In this document: positions 48,615-59,929 of the stretch, one piece after another
Position numbering within the stretch: the stretch's first letter is position 1
How the letters are laid out: every line of letters starts with the position of its first letter
Source: Planococcus sp. CPCC 101016
GTDB taxonomy: Bacteria > Bacillota > Bacilli > Bacillales_A > Planococcaceae
Assembly: GCF_007859295.1 (NCBI RefSeq)
Contig: NZ_VOHB01000002.1
Coordinates: forward strand, 1-64,000
DNA: 64,000 nt
Reading direction: 5' to 3'
Made by a program: the position numbers and the translations under genes
Notes under the pieces: model-generated
The model's database searches: none
What the model saw: the letters and a program-made list of their open reading frames with translations, nothing else
Told to the model about the DNA's origin: nothing

Positions 48615-49583
48615 TTATGTCCACCACATCTCACCAACAGACTCCTTAACTATCACTGGCTTCAAATTCTCGACAGCCTTGGTAAAACCTTCGTTGATCG
48701 ACATCAACCCATCTTCGTGTTCAATGCTGACGACGTAATCGTAATCGTAGAGGCGTAATGCACTGATGATGTCTGCCCATGTTTTTTGGTCATGTCCGAA
48801 TCCGACTGTGCGGAAATACCAGGCTCGGTCTTTCATCTGGGAATAGTCGGTCATATCGGTCAATCCGTTTCGGTTGGTGTTTTGTTGGTCGATAACCGTA
48901 TCTTTGGCATGGAAATGATGGATGGCGTTTTTGCGTCCCAGAATTTTGATGGCTTCCACCGGATCAATGCCTTGCCACCACATGTGGCTTGGGTCCAGGT
49001 TGGCGCCAATGGCAGGACCGCATGCTTCTCTGAGCCGCAGCATGGTTGCCGGGGTATGAACGGAAAAGCCGCCATGCAGCTCGAGTCCGATTTTGACCTT
49101 GAGCGATTCGGCCAGCTTGTTTTTTTCTGTCCAGTAAGGAATCAGTTTTTCTTCCCATTGCCATTTCAGGACTTCCTGAAAATCGTTCGGCCAGGCCGCA
49201 ACTGGCCAGTTGGGATATAGTGCGTTCTCGTGGTCGCCTGGACAGCCGGAAAAGGTGTTGACGACCGGAATTTTGAGTTTAGATGCCAGTTGCATAGTCT
49301 TGATGAGCAGCTCATCGGCAGGGCCCGCAATCTGTTTTTGCGGATGGAGCGGATTGGCGTGACAGCTGAGCGCGCTGACGATCAAGCCGGCGTCTTCGAT
49401 TTGCTGCTGGAAGACTTGCTGTTTTTCTTCGTCTTCAAGCAATTCGTCCAATTTGCAATGAGCATCCCCAGGGTAGCCTCCGGTGCCCAGTTCAATTGCC
49501 TCGATGCCTTTAGAAGACACATAAGCCAGCATATCTTCAAAGTTCCTGTCGGAAAACAATACAGTAAAAACTCCCAGTTTCAA
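48615..49583 (-). CDS. TIM-barrel sugar phosphate isomerase/epimerase
   Basis: About 322 aa of the xylose-isomerase-like TIM-barrel (AP endonuclease 2) family. Metal-site residues are visible in GLELHGGF (Glu), ANLDPSHMWWQG (Asp and His), HFHAKD (His) and SIEHEDG (Glu). It is divergent from the lacI-type gene and shares its operator region, so it belongs to the sugar regulon to its right. Start is TTG at 49583 with GGAGGGA upstream (family N terminus LKLGVFTVLF). Similar proteins act as keto-sugar isomerases or epimerases; the substrate is unknown. Confidence 0.88.
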   Translation of the reverse strand: MKLGVFTVLFSDRNFEDMLAYVSSKGIEAIELGTGGYPGDAHCKLDELLEDEEKQQVFQQQIEDAGLIVSALSCHANPLHPQKQIAGPADELLIKTMQLASKLKIPVVNTFSGCPGDHENALYPNWPVAAWPNDFQEVLKWQWEEKLIPYWTEKNKLAESLKVKIGLELHGGFSVHTPATMLRLREACGPAIGANLDPSHMWWQGIDPVEAIKILGRKNAIHHFHAKDTVIDQQNTNRNGLTDMTDYSQMKDRAWYFRTVGFGHDQKTWADIISALRLYDYDYVVSIEHEDGLMSINEGFTKAVENLKPVIVKESVGEMWWT

Positions 49584-49621
49584 TAAAATCCCTCCATTCA
49601 AGATTTCTGAATATACTGTCA

Positions 49622-49635
49622 TGTAAACCATTACA
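49622..49635. promoter_or_regulatory. LacI-type operator upstream of isomerase gene
   Basis: TGTAAACCATTACA, with the half-sites TGTAA and TTACA shared with the two other sites of the locus. It lies 39 bases upstream of the isomerase start. Confidence 0.6.
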
Positions 49636-49728
49636 TTATTAACATATAGAAATAGTGGTCGTAAATCAACGTATTTTTAAAGAAAAAATAGTTATTGACA
49701 GATAATTCTGAATAAATTAAGATAAAAA

Positions 49729-49742
49729 TGTAATCGATTTCA
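49729..49742. promoter_or_regulatory. LacI-type operator or cre site upstream of lacI-type gene
   Basis: TGTAATCGATTTCA, close to both the cognate LacI pattern and the CcpA cre consensus. Confidence 0.65.
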
Positions 49743-49782
49743 TTTCGAATTCAGAGGGTTCTGTCAGAAAGAAGGAAAGAAT

Positions 49783-50772
49783 ATGGCAAACATCCAACAA
49801 GTGGCTAAGCATGCAGGAGTTTCAGTGGCAACTGTCTCTCGGGTGCTCACTGGGAAAAATAAAGTAACAGCAAAAACAAAGCAGAAGGTAGAGGAGGCGA
49901 TCCAGTACTTAAATTACGAGCCAAGCATGCTTGGCCGGAATCTGAGAAATTCTGAAAGCCGCATTGTGCTGATTTTAATCCCGACAATCTCCAATCCATT
50001 CTATTTTGAAATCATCAAAGGAATTGAAAACATGGCACTCAGCCAGAATTACAGCATTTTGCTATGCGAAACGGATTCAAAGCCTGAAAAGGAGGAGATT
50101 TATTTCGACTTGGTACGGAAGAAGATGGCAGATGGCATTATCTCGATGGACCCGGCTGTAAATGTAGAGACTTTGAAAGAGCTTTCGGAGAACTACCCCA
50201 TTATCCAATGCAGCGAATATGGAGGAGGCATTGGAATTCCGTACGTCACCATCGATAGTGAAGAAGCTTCTTACCGTGCTGTGAAGCATCTGATTCAAAT
50301 CGGACACCGGAAAATCGCATTGATGAATTCTGATGAGAAGTTCCTTTATGCCCGTGAACGGCGTATGGGATATGAGCGGGCACTCCAAGAAAATGGCATT
50401 CCGCTGAATAAAGATTACATTTTTTATACGCAGGAATTGGGGTTTGAACCAGGGCAGCTGACGATGAAAAAAATCCTTCAGCTGGAAGACCGGCCGACCG
50501 CAGTATTCGCCGTATCGGATTTGCTGGCTATTGGGGCACTTAAAGAAATCAATGCCGCCGGCCTTCACGTGCCGGGAGATGTAGCCGTAGTGGGTTTTGA
50601 CAAAATCGATTTTTCCAATATGACAAATCCGGCACTGACAACCGTTGCTCAGCCGATGTATAAAATGGGAACCGTAGCGGCGCGAATGCTGATTGAGAAG
50701 ATACAAGGAAAAACAGTGGATAGTGTCGTTTTGGGGCATGAACTGGTCATAAGAGAATCAACAACGGGATAA
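49783..50772 (+). CDS. LacI-family transcriptional regulator
   Basis: 329 aa. N-terminal HTH ANIQQVAKHAGVSVATVSRVL (2-22) with the hinge YEPSMLGRNLR, then a periplasmic-binding-like effector domain (about 60-329). It most likely represses this locus and responds to the transported sugar. It is divergent from the isomerase and followed by the ABC transporter genes. Confidence 0.95.
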   Translation: MANIQQVAKHAGVSVATVSRVLTGKNKVTAKTKQKVEEAIQYLNYEPSMLGRNLRNSESRIVLILIPTISNPFYFEIIKGIENMALSQNYSILLCETDSKPEKEEIYFDLVRKKMADGIISMDPAVNVETLKELSENYPIIQCSEYGGGIGIPYVTIDSEEASYRAVKHLIQIGHRKIALMNSDEKFLYARERRMGYERALQENGIPLNKDYIFYTQELGFEPGQLTMKKILQLEDRPTAVFAVSDLLAIGALKEINAAGLHVPGDVAVVGFDKIDFSNMTNPALTTVAQPMYKMGTVAARMLIEKIQGKTVDSVVLGHELVIRESTTG

Positions 50773-50837
50773 GGCAGCTGAGACCAGCGCTCTATTATTA
50801 AAAGGATTGATGATAGAGCGCTGGCCTTAGTTGTAAA

Positions 50838-50851
50838 TGTAATCGTTTACA
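50838..50851. promoter_or_regulatory. LacI-type operator or cre site upstream of ABC transporter
   Basis: TGTAATCGTTTACA, a near-perfect palindrome, 40 bases before the binding-protein start. It marks a separate regulated promoter for the transporter operon. Confidence 0.75.
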
Positions 50852-50890
50852 TTAAAAGGGAGCTTTTAAAAATAAAAAGGGGTGAATAAA

Positions 50891-51874
50891 GTGAAGAAAT
50901 TATGGATCATTTTATTGTCTTTCGTTACAATTTTTGGTTTGGCAGCTTGTGGTGGCAGTACAGAAAGCAACAGTTCAGACGCAGCGGAAGAAGGCGGAGG
51001 AGACGAACAGTTGACGATCGGAATTTCCCTTCCTTCAGCAACGCATGGCTGGATGGGAGCGTTAATCGACAGTGCTGAAAAACAAGCGATGGCTTTAAAG
51101 GAAAGTGAAGGCATTGACTACGTCATGACCAATGCGGCAGACCCAAACAAACAGGCAAACGATGTGGATGATTTAATCGCGCAGGAAGTGGATGTCATTG
51201 TCATGCTGCCGATTGAATCTGCGGCTTTGAGTCCAGTTGGGCAAAAGATAAAAGATGCGGGCATTCCGTTGGTTATCGTTGACCGGGAACTTGAAAATGA
51301 TGCTGCAACCGTAGTGGTCAAAGGGGACAATGAAGGAATCGGCATCAATGCCGGCAAATATTTTGTCGAACAATTGAATGGCGAAGGCAAAATCGTTGAA
51401 ATTTCAGGCCCTCCAAGTTCGGTGACAGAACAGCGGGGTTCAGGATTTAAAGAAGCGGTTGAAGGTGAACCGGGAATGGAAATCATCGCATCACAAAGCG
51501 GCGACTTTTCCACTGAGAAGTCCTTGGAAGTAATGCAGAACATTTTGCAGGCAAACCCTGAAATTGATGCAGTCTTCACACAGGATGATGGCATGGCCTT
51601 AGGTGTACTTCAAGCGATTAAAGAAGCTGGTCGTACGGACATTCAGTTTGTCACTGGTGCAGGAGGAGCAAAAGGCGTTTTTGAAGATATTCAAAACGAC
51701 GGGCTTATGAAGGCTACGTTCCTTTATTCGCCGACCATGGTAGAAGATGCAGTGAAAATTGCGGCAGATATTGCCCAAGGGGAAGAACCGGCTGAATCGA
51801 TGGTCGTTAAAGAAGCGACGCAAGTGACAAAAGAAAATGTCGATGAGTATTACGATCCGGAATCGAAATTCTAA
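50891..51874 (+). CDS. Sugar ABC transporter substrate-binding lipoprotein (RbsB-like)
   Basis: About 327 aa. Signal ending in lipobox LAAC (Cys20). The type I periplasmic-binding fold has the D-galactose/ribose class layout (LPSATHGWMGALIDSAEKQA, AADPNKQANDVDDLI, VDVIVMLPIES, FTQDDGMALG). GTG at 50891 is preferred, behind AGGGGTG; the GTG at 50882 overlaps that sequence. It delivers the sugar to the permease encoded downstream. Confidence 0.93.
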   Translation: MKKLWIILLSFVTIFGLAACGGSTESNSSDAAEEGGGDEQLTIGISLPSATHGWMGALIDSAEKQAMALKESEGIDYVMTNAADPNKQANDVDDLIAQEVDVIVMLPIESAALSPVGQKIKDAGIPLVIVDRELENDAATVVVKGDNEGIGINAGKYFVEQLNGEGKIVEISGPPSSVTEQRGSGFKEAVEGEPGMEIIASQSGDFSTEKSLEVMQNILQANPEIDAVFTQDDGMALGVLQAIKEAGRTDIQFVTGAGGAKGVFEDIQNDGLMKATFLYSPTMVEDAVKIAADIAQGEEPAESMVVKEATQVTKENVDEYYDPESKF

Positions 51875-51938
51875 GTGAACTGCCAGGAAATGCAATGGCA
51901 CCATTGCATTTCCTCTTTTCCTATAAGGGGGATAAAAC

Positions 51939-53453
51939 ATGACTTCACATCCTTTTGTGGCAATGAACAACATCAAAAAATCGTTTAACGGCGTGCCGGT
52001 TTTGAAGAATGTGACGCTGGAAGTGGAACAAGGGGAAATTCATGCGTTGCTTGGAGAAAACGGAGCCGGCAAATCGACGCTGATGAATATTTTAGGCGGT
52101 GTCCATCAACCTGACAGCGGACAGATTTTCATCAACGGGGAAGAAGTTATCGTAGCGAATCCGCATTTTTCACAAGCGCATGGCATCAGTTTTATCCATC
52201 AGGAACTGAATATGGTTGGCGACTTAAGAGTCTATGAAAACATGTTTCTAGGTTCAGAAATTCGCAATACAATCGGATTTTTGAACGTGGAAGAAATGTG
52301 CCGCCAAACCCAGGAAATTTTAGCGGAACTTGGCGTTTCGATCAATCCGAAAGAATATGTGCGTAATCTTGCAACCTCCTACAAGCAATTAATCGAGATT
52401 TCAAAAGCCCTGCTCCACAAGTCGCGATTGATCATCATGGATGAACCGACGACTTCACTTGCCGAACACGAAGTGAACCGCCTTTTCGTACTGATGAAGA
52501 ACTTGAAAAAATCCGGGGTTTCCATCATTTATATTTCACATAAGTTGAAGGAAATTCAAGAAGTATGCGACCGCTATACCGTATTGCGGGATGGGCAGCT
52601 GGTTAAGACGGATACTATGCAAAACGAGAATTTGGAAGTGATCACTAAGCTGATGGTCGGGAAAGCTATCTCCCAAGAGCGGTTTGTGCATGACCACGTA
52701 TATGGGGATATGGCATTGGAAGTAGAGGGATTGACGAGCGCAGGCTTATTCAAGGATATCGATTTTACTGTCCGGCGAGGGCAAATTGTCGGATTTACAG
52801 GTCTTGCGGGCGACGGCAGGACGGAGTTGTTTGAAAGCTTATTTGGATACCGCAAGAAATATGCGGGCATAGTGAAAGTAAAAGGCAAGACCGTTAAAAT
52901 CAACCACCCCCGAAAAGCGTTGCAGGCAGGGCTCGGCTATGTACCGAAAGACCGAAAAGAAAATGCCATCATCAAAGATTTGAGTGTGATTCATAATATG
53001 AGCTTGTCATCGATGGGCAATTTTGAACGGATGGGGTTTATACAGGATAAAAAGGAACAGCAGCAGTTCCATACCTATAAAGAAGCCTTGAACATCAAAG
53101 TGCATAATCCGCGCATCACGATCGACAAATTAAGCGGTGGGAACCAGCAGAAAGTCATCATCGCGAAATGGCTGGAAGCGGAAACAGACATCCTTATTTT
53201 CGACAACCCGACCCAAGGAATCGATGTTGGGGCCAAACAGGAGATCTATCAGCAAATCCTGACGCTTGCAAAGCTTGGAAAAGCCATCATTATTCTGTCT
53301 TCTGAAGCACCCGAAGTGATGAGAATTTGCCATACAATCCATGTCATGTACCACGGGGAAATCACAGCGAGCTTCACAGGCGAAGAAGCAAACGAAGAAG
53401 AAATTATGCATTACGCTACAGGAGCGAAAAGGGAGGGAGAAAAAATTGGCTAA
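51939..53453 (+). CDS. Sugar ABC transporter ATP-binding protein (RbsA/MglA type)
   Basis: 504 aa with two fused ABC cassettes. The first has Walker A GENGAGKS (39-46) and Walker B IIMDEPTTSL. The second has a degenerate Walker A (GLAGDGRTE, about 285), the signature LSGGNQQKV and IFDNPTQGIDVG. This is the arrangement of ribose/galactose importers. It overlaps the permease gene by 8 bases. Confidence 0.95.
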   Translation: MTSHPFVAMNNIKKSFNGVPVLKNVTLEVEQGEIHALLGENGAGKSTLMNILGGVHQPDSGQIFINGEEVIVANPHFSQAHGISFIHQELNMVGDLRVYENMFLGSEIRNTIGFLNVEEMCRQTQEILAELGVSINPKEYVRNLATSYKQLIEISKALLHKSRLIIMDEPTTSLAEHEVNRLFVLMKNLKKSGVSIIYISHKLKEIQEVCDRYTVLRDGQLVKTDTMQNENLEVITKLMVGKAISQERFVHDHVYGDMALEVEGLTSAGLFKDIDFTVRRGQIVGFTGLAGDGRTELFESLFGYRKKYAGIVKVKGKTVKINHPRKALQAGLGYVPKDRKENAIIKDLSVIHNMSLSSMGNFERMGFIQDKKEQQQFHTYKEALNIKVHNPRITIDKLSGGNQQKVIIAKWLEAETDILIFDNPTQGIDVGAKQEIYQQILTLAKLGKAIIILSSEAPEVMRICHTIHVMYHGEITASFTGEEANEEEIMHYATGAKREGEKIG

Positions 53454-54420
53454 CATCGACACGAAACAATACAGTCCGGAATCCCCGAGCATGAAGAGCC
53501 GCATGTCCTGGCTATGGTCGGAATACAGTGTCATTATTGCGTTTGTCATTATTTATATCGGCGCCTCGGCGATGAACCCCCGGTTTCTCGATATGAATAA
53601 TCAGCTGAATATCCTGATGCAAGTGTCGATAATTGGGATCATCGCACTTGGCATGACCGTCGTTATGCTGTCGGGCGGAATCGATTTGTCGGTCGGCTCT
53701 GTTCTGGCACTCGCCGGTGTCATCTCGGTGCTGGCGCTAAACGCATCAGGAAGCATTTTAATAGGGATCTTCACAGCGCTGCTGGTCGGTTCATTTGCCG
53801 GCTTCTTGAATGGCTTGATGGTCGCGAAAGGAAGAATCGCTTCATTTATCGCCACGCTCGGAATGATGGCGGCCGCGCGTTCGATAGCCCTTTATATTGC
53901 TGAAGGCGGCAGTGTATCAGGGGAAGTCAGCGGATTTACTGCCATCGCCAACAGCGATTTTTGGATTTTTGATTTTCCCGTCCTCATTTTCTTCGTGATG
54001 GCGGTGCTGATTTATATATTGATGCACAAAACCCGCTTTGGCAGATATGTTTATGCTCTAGGGTCGAACGAAAAAGCAGCGATGCTGTCGGCGATCCGTG
54101 TAGACCGCATTAAAATTGGCGTCTATACGCTGATTGGAACACTGGTCGGAGTTGCGGCCGTCATTGAAACTTCGCGCCTGAATTCGATATCTTCTTCAAG
54201 TTCGGGTGCACAATACGAACTTGATGCGATTGCAGCCGTCATCATTGGCGGCACGCGCATGACCGGCGGACGCGGAAAAATAATCGGAACGATTTTCGGC
54301 ATCCTGATTTTGGGTATCTTGAACAATATGATGAATTTGATGAATGTCTCTCCTCATCTTCAAGGGTTCGTAAAAGGATTGATCATCATCATTGCGGTTG
54401 TATTCCAAAAAAGAGAGTAG
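53446..54420 (+). CDS. Sugar ABC transporter permease (RbsC type)
   Basis: About 324 aa with eight to ten membrane segments. RbsC-family blocks are MTVVMLSGGIDLSVGS (about 84-99) and IAAVIIGGTRMTGGRG (about 265-280). Start TTG at 53446 with GGGAGGGA ahead; longer frames reaching 53341 lie within the ATPase gene. Confidence 0.94.
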   Translation: MANIDTKQYSPESPSMKSRMSWLWSEYSVIIAFVIIYIGASAMNPRFLDMNNQLNILMQVSIIGIIALGMTVVMLSGGIDLSVGSVLALAGVISVLALNASGSILIGIFTALLVGSFAGFLNGLMVAKGRIASFIATLGMMAAARSIALYIAEGGSVSGEVSGFTAIANSDFWIFDFPVLIFFVMAVLIYILMHKTRFGRYVYALGSNEKAAMLSAIRVDRIKIGVYTLIGTLVGVAAVIETSRLNSISSSSSGAQYELDAIAAVIIGGTRMTGGRGKIIGTIFGILILGILNNMMNLMNVSPHLQGFVKGLIIIIAVVFQKRE

Positions 54421-54431
54421 GGGGAGATGGT

Positions 54432-55490
54432 ATGGGCATCAAGGTAGGCATTATCGGGTGCGGGTCCATTACAAAAATGCGCCATGCACCGGAATATTCA
54501 GCAAATCCATATGTTGATGAAATCGTTTTTTACGACCGAAACCTCGATCGTTCAGAGGCGATGGCGAAGCTTTTCGGCGGCACTGTCGTTCAAACTGTCG
54601 AGGACTTGTTTTCAGACCCTGACATTGTGGCAATCAGCGATTGCTCATCGAATGAACATCACCATTTATTCTCTACCCAGGCGTTGTTGAGCGGAAAGCA
54701 CGTGCTGTGTGAAAAACCGATTTCATTGACGGTGGAATACGCCAGAGAAATTCTGGCCGCTCAGAAAAAATCCGGCAAGAAACTGATGGTGGACCATAAC
54801 CAGCGATTTACACGTGCGCATCAGAAAGCAAGAGAAATCATTGCGAGCGGCGAACTCGGAAAGGTCCTGACGTTCCGTACGGCATTCGGACATTCCGGTC
54901 CTGAAGCCTGGGGCATCAACAAGACCAAATCAACCTGGTTTTTCAAGAAAGAGCGATCCGGCTTTGGCGTCGGCGGCGATCTAGGCATTCACAAAATCGA
55001 TTTGCTGCATTACTTGCTGGATGATGAAATTGTTCAAGTAAGTGCCTTTCAGGGAGCGCTGCATAAAGTAGACGAGAACGGGGAACCGATTGAAGTATGC
55101 GACAACCTGGTTTGCAGCTTGGCAACTGAAAAAGGCCGTCTCGGAAACGCCGCTTTCTCCTGGACGTATTACGGAGAAGAAGATAACAGCACCATTGTCT
55201 ATTGTGAGAAAGGCATCATGAAAATTTATCATAATGAGGAGTACCAACTTGAACTCATCATGCAGTCCGGCGAGAAGGTAAACTATCAGCTGGAAGCCAT
55301 CCAAACGAACGAGAACCAGACACCTAGTGGCGTTATCGATGCGTTTGTCGATTCCATCCGTTTGGATCAAGAGCCGATTGTTACGGGCGAGGATGCGCTC
55401 AAGTCGCTGAAAGTCATTCTGGCAATCATGGAAGCTGCTGAAACAAAGCAGGTGGTCAGCATCGAAAAAGAGTCTCTCCTTTACAAATGA
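54432..55490 (+). CDS. Gfo/Idh/MocA-family sugar dehydrogenase
   Basis: 352 aa NAD(P)-dependent oxidoreductase: Rossmann VGIIGCGSI (5-13), the family EKP motif (HVLCEKPISL, about 91-100), and the catalytic-region GGDLGIHKIDLLHYLL (His, about 180-195). Together with the divergent TIM-barrel isomerase it suggests oxidation at a sugar carbon followed by rearrangement or elimination, as in inositol, levoglucosan or keto-sugar pathways. Which sugar is not decidable here. ATG behind GGGGGAG. Confidence 0.92.
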   Translation: MGIKVGIIGCGSITKMRHAPEYSANPYVDEIVFYDRNLDRSEAMAKLFGGTVVQTVEDLFSDPDIVAISDCSSNEHHHLFSTQALLSGKHVLCEKPISLTVEYAREILAAQKKSGKKLMVDHNQRFTRAHQKAREIIASGELGKVLTFRTAFGHSGPEAWGINKTKSTWFFKKERSGFGVGGDLGIHKIDLLHYLLDDEIVQVSAFQGALHKVDENGEPIEVCDNLVCSLATEKGRLGNAAFSWTYYGEEDNSTIVYCEKGIMKIYHNEEYQLELIMQSGEKVNYQLEAIQTNENQTPSGVIDAFVDSIRLDQEPIVTGEDALKSLKVILAIMEAAETKQVVSIEKESLLYK

Positions 55491-55551
55491 AGCCAGTTCA
55501 ACGACTAAACTGTCGCAAAAAAAGCGGACAAAACTGAAGAGTGGTTTCTTG

Positions 55552-55597
55552 AACATGCGTCCGGTGTAATACCAGGTGCATGTTTTTTATTTTTTTG
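55552..55597 (+). terminator. Terminator of sugar operon
   Basis: AACATGC, CCGGT, loop, ACC-GG, GCATGTT, TTTTATTTTTTT. The rest of the 329-base gap to katG holds only the katG control region. Confidence 0.8.
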
Positions 55598-55725
55598 ATA
55601 AATTCTATGTGTATTAAAACTGAATTTGAAGCGAGATGTGTCATTATTCTTAAAAATTATTCGGTCTTCTTCATATCTTCGTGTGTATTGCTTCCTAATC
55701 TGCCGCTACTTTAGTAAAATTCTAA

Positions 55726-55740
55726 TGTAAGAATGATTAT
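55726..55740. promoter_or_regulatory. PerR/Fur-like box upstream of katG
   Basis: TAAGAATGATTATTA fits the 7-1-7 PerR consensus TTATAATnATTATAA at 11 of 14 defined positions. PerR commonly represses catalase genes in Bacilli until peroxide is sensed. Confidence 0.6.
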
Positions 55741-55816
55741 TAGTCATAGAGGAGATCCAGTATGGATCACCAAATCTCGACTAGTATTATTTTCATTATA
55801 AATGAGGGGGATTTAA

Positions 55817-58066
<2,250 letters not shown>

Positions 58067-58070
58067 TAAG

Positions 58071-58110
58071 AAAAATCCTGGTCAGCTTATTATGCTGACC
58101 AGGATTTTTC
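58071..58110. terminator. Bidirectional terminator of katG and oxidase gene
   Basis: AAAAATCCTGGTCAGC, TTATTAT loop, GCTGACCAGGATTTTT. Confidence 0.95.
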
Positions 58111-58142
58111 TATGGCATGAAGTTGGATGATCTCACTGTAGC

Positions 58143-59285
58143 CTATAAGCCGAATCTCTTGAGAGAGAAGATGGAAATATCAAATTCGCTCTCTCCTGTT
58201 ACAGCCATTTGGCTCAACACTTCTCCCATCACACTTCCGAACTTAAAGCCGTGTCCAGAAAAGCCGCAGGCAAAAATGACCTGACTGTTTTCTGGATGAA
58301 AATCGATGATAAAATCATTGTCACTTGAAAGTGTATATAAGCAAGTTTTCCCCTGCTTCAATGAGCCGTTAGCACGTGGCATATAGAGTTCGAGGCCTTG
58401 TCTCAAGTCCCCTTCATCCGTATCGTATAAGCCGAAATTCTGCGTCAGCAGGCCAGGTTCAATGGCATGTCCACCGTCTGATCTGCCGATTTTTATCCCT
58501 GAACCGTCAATGCTCGGAAACCCGTAATATTTCTTGCCGCTGTCTTCCGCATAGAAGGACGGGAAGTTGGCAGCGTCGTAAAGTTCGGAAGGTGACTCAA
58601 ACCAACCGACCGCTTTACGGGTCGGCTGAATAGGCAGGTTTAAATCAGGCAACAGCTTTGCTGCCCAGGCACCTGCAGTGACGATTATTTTCTTGGCGTA
58701 AAATGTCGTATGCTCAGTTGAGATTTTTATCCCTTTCTCGTTGTTGGAATCAATGTGCTGCACAGGTGTGTTTGTTACAAGATGTGCGCCATGCTCAACC
58801 GCTTTTTCTTTATATGCCCGGATAGCATTTTCGCTGTAGATGATTCCCGATTCCTTTTCAAAACAGCCGACAAAGTGCTCCGGCACAGAAAATCCGGGCC
58901 ATCTTTCGTTGATTTCATTGCCGCTCATTATCTCTAACGGAAGGTCATGCTTTTCAGCAGCAACTATCGTTTCTTGTAGAAAAGGAGATTCTTTTGGGCC
59001 AAAGCCGACAATACCGGTTTTTTCGAAAATTTTGTAGCCGGTTTGCTGTTGCAGCTCTTCCCACAGTTGCTGGGCGCGCTTCACTAACGTAACGTATTGC
59101 CTGCCTTCGCCATAGGCATGGCGGATCAAGCGGGTGTCCCCGTGGTGGCTGCCGCTGCTATGCGGGGGATCGAAGGCATCAATCAATACCGTCTTTATCT
59201 CTTGTTGAGCCAGAAAAGCGCCGGCAGCCATTCCCATTGTTCCGGCACCAATTATTGCGACATCATAAACAGCATTTTTTGTCAT
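58143..59285 (-). CDS. solA: N-methyl-L-tryptophan oxidase / monomeric sarcosine oxidase family
   Basis: 380 aa flavoenzyme. FAD-binding Rossmann VAIIGAGTMGMAAG (9-22), HHGDTRLIRHAYGEG (about 47-61) as in MSOX/MTOX, the covalent-flavin Cys in GKTCLYTLS (about 314), and a C-terminal CGFSGHGFKFG. It demethylates N-methyl amino acids with release of formaldehyde and peroxide. The direction converges with katG, which could deal with the peroxide. The substrate (sarcosine, N-methyltryptophan or other) is not decided by sequence. Confidence 0.88.
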   Translation of the reverse strand: MTKNAVYDVAIIGAGTMGMAAGAFLAQQEIKTVLIDAFDPPHSSGSHHGDTRLIRHAYGEGRQYVTLVKRAQQLWEELQQQTGYKIFEKTGIVGFGPKESPFLQETIVAAEKHDLPLEIMSGNEINERWPGFSVPEHFVGCFEKESGIIYSENAIRAYKEKAVEHGAHLVTNTPVQHIDSNNEKGIKISTEHTTFYAKKIIVTAGAWAAKLLPDLNLPIQPTRKAVGWFESPSELYDAANFPSFYAEDSGKKYYGFPSIDGSGIKIGRSDGGHAIEPGLLTQNFGLYDTDEGDLRQGLELYMPRANGSLKQGKTCLYTLSSDNDFIIDFHPENSQVIFACGFSGHGFKFGSVMGEVLSQMAVTGESEFDISIFSLKRFGL

Positions 59286-59513
59286 TTTTTTCGCTCCGAT
59301 CCTCGTTTACATAAAGCCGATCTTAATGGCCCAGTTAAAATACTAATGAATTATTAATTGATGGTATGGAAGATTTGCAAGATTGTCAATCGTTCATGAA
59401 GCGTGATGCATATTAGGACAGTTGCGCAAATGAATTTTGAAGGCATTCTGTTTGAAATCCTTAAATTTCAACCAAAATTAATTGTGTAATTCTGATTTTA
59501 TAAAAAAATGTGT
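59286..59513. other. Intergenic region solA / SAM-riboswitch operon
   Basis: AT-rich divergent promoter region; no gene or clear site recognised beyond the riboswitch promoter at its right end. Confidence 0.5.
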
Positions 59514-59542
59514 TTGACAGGAGAGGCAATGTCAAATACTAT
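59514..59542 (+). promoter_or_regulatory. Promoter of the SAM-riboswitch operon
   Basis: -35 TTGACA (59514-59519), 17-base spacer, -10 TACTAT (59537-59542), ending about 24 bases before the riboswitch. Confidence 0.75.
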
Positions 59543-59565
59543 CGTTAATATGAAAAAAATTAAAT

Positions 59566-59712
59566 AACTTATCAAGAGAGACTGAGGGACAGGCCCTGTG
59601 AAGTCCAGCAACCATCATTTTTATGAGAGGTGCTAATTCCTGCAGAGTGTTTTATTCTGAGAGATAAGAATTCGACTAAAACCTCTTTCCCATCGAAAGA
59701 GGATTTTTTTAT
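59566..59712 (+). promoter_or_regulatory. SAM-I (S-box) riboswitch with terminator
   Basis: Aptamer 59566-59670. P1 ACTTATC/GATAAG encloses the S-box core AGAGAGACTGAGGGACAG, GGCCCTGTGAAGTCCAGCAACC and AGGTGCTAATTCCTGCAGA. A terminator CCTCTTTC, CCAT, GAAAGAGG, ATTTTTTT (59682-59710) follows. When SAM binds, P1 forms and transcription should stop; when SAM is low, the downstream transporter and methyltransferase are expressed. The stretch 59713-59929 after it holds only leader sequence. Confidence 0.96.
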
Positions 59713-59929
59713 ATCTAAAGGGAAATTATGTTATCACTTAAATCGGAATTTGAAAGAAAGGGGATTCGCCATCATCTGAATAAAATTGAACTGAAGTTCT
59801 GTAGATTGATTTGCATAGCAGTTGAAACAGCGCAGGACTTTTCTTTTGTTTATTCAGCAAGAAAGACCATCCGTCATTGCTTTATACATAAATGGACTTG
59901 CGACTCTCTATCTAAAAAGGAGCTTGAAA

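Noticed and set aside
50077..50739. 220-codon open frame antisense to the lacI-type gene
   Set aside because: Complement of a convincing regulator gene; no start signal.
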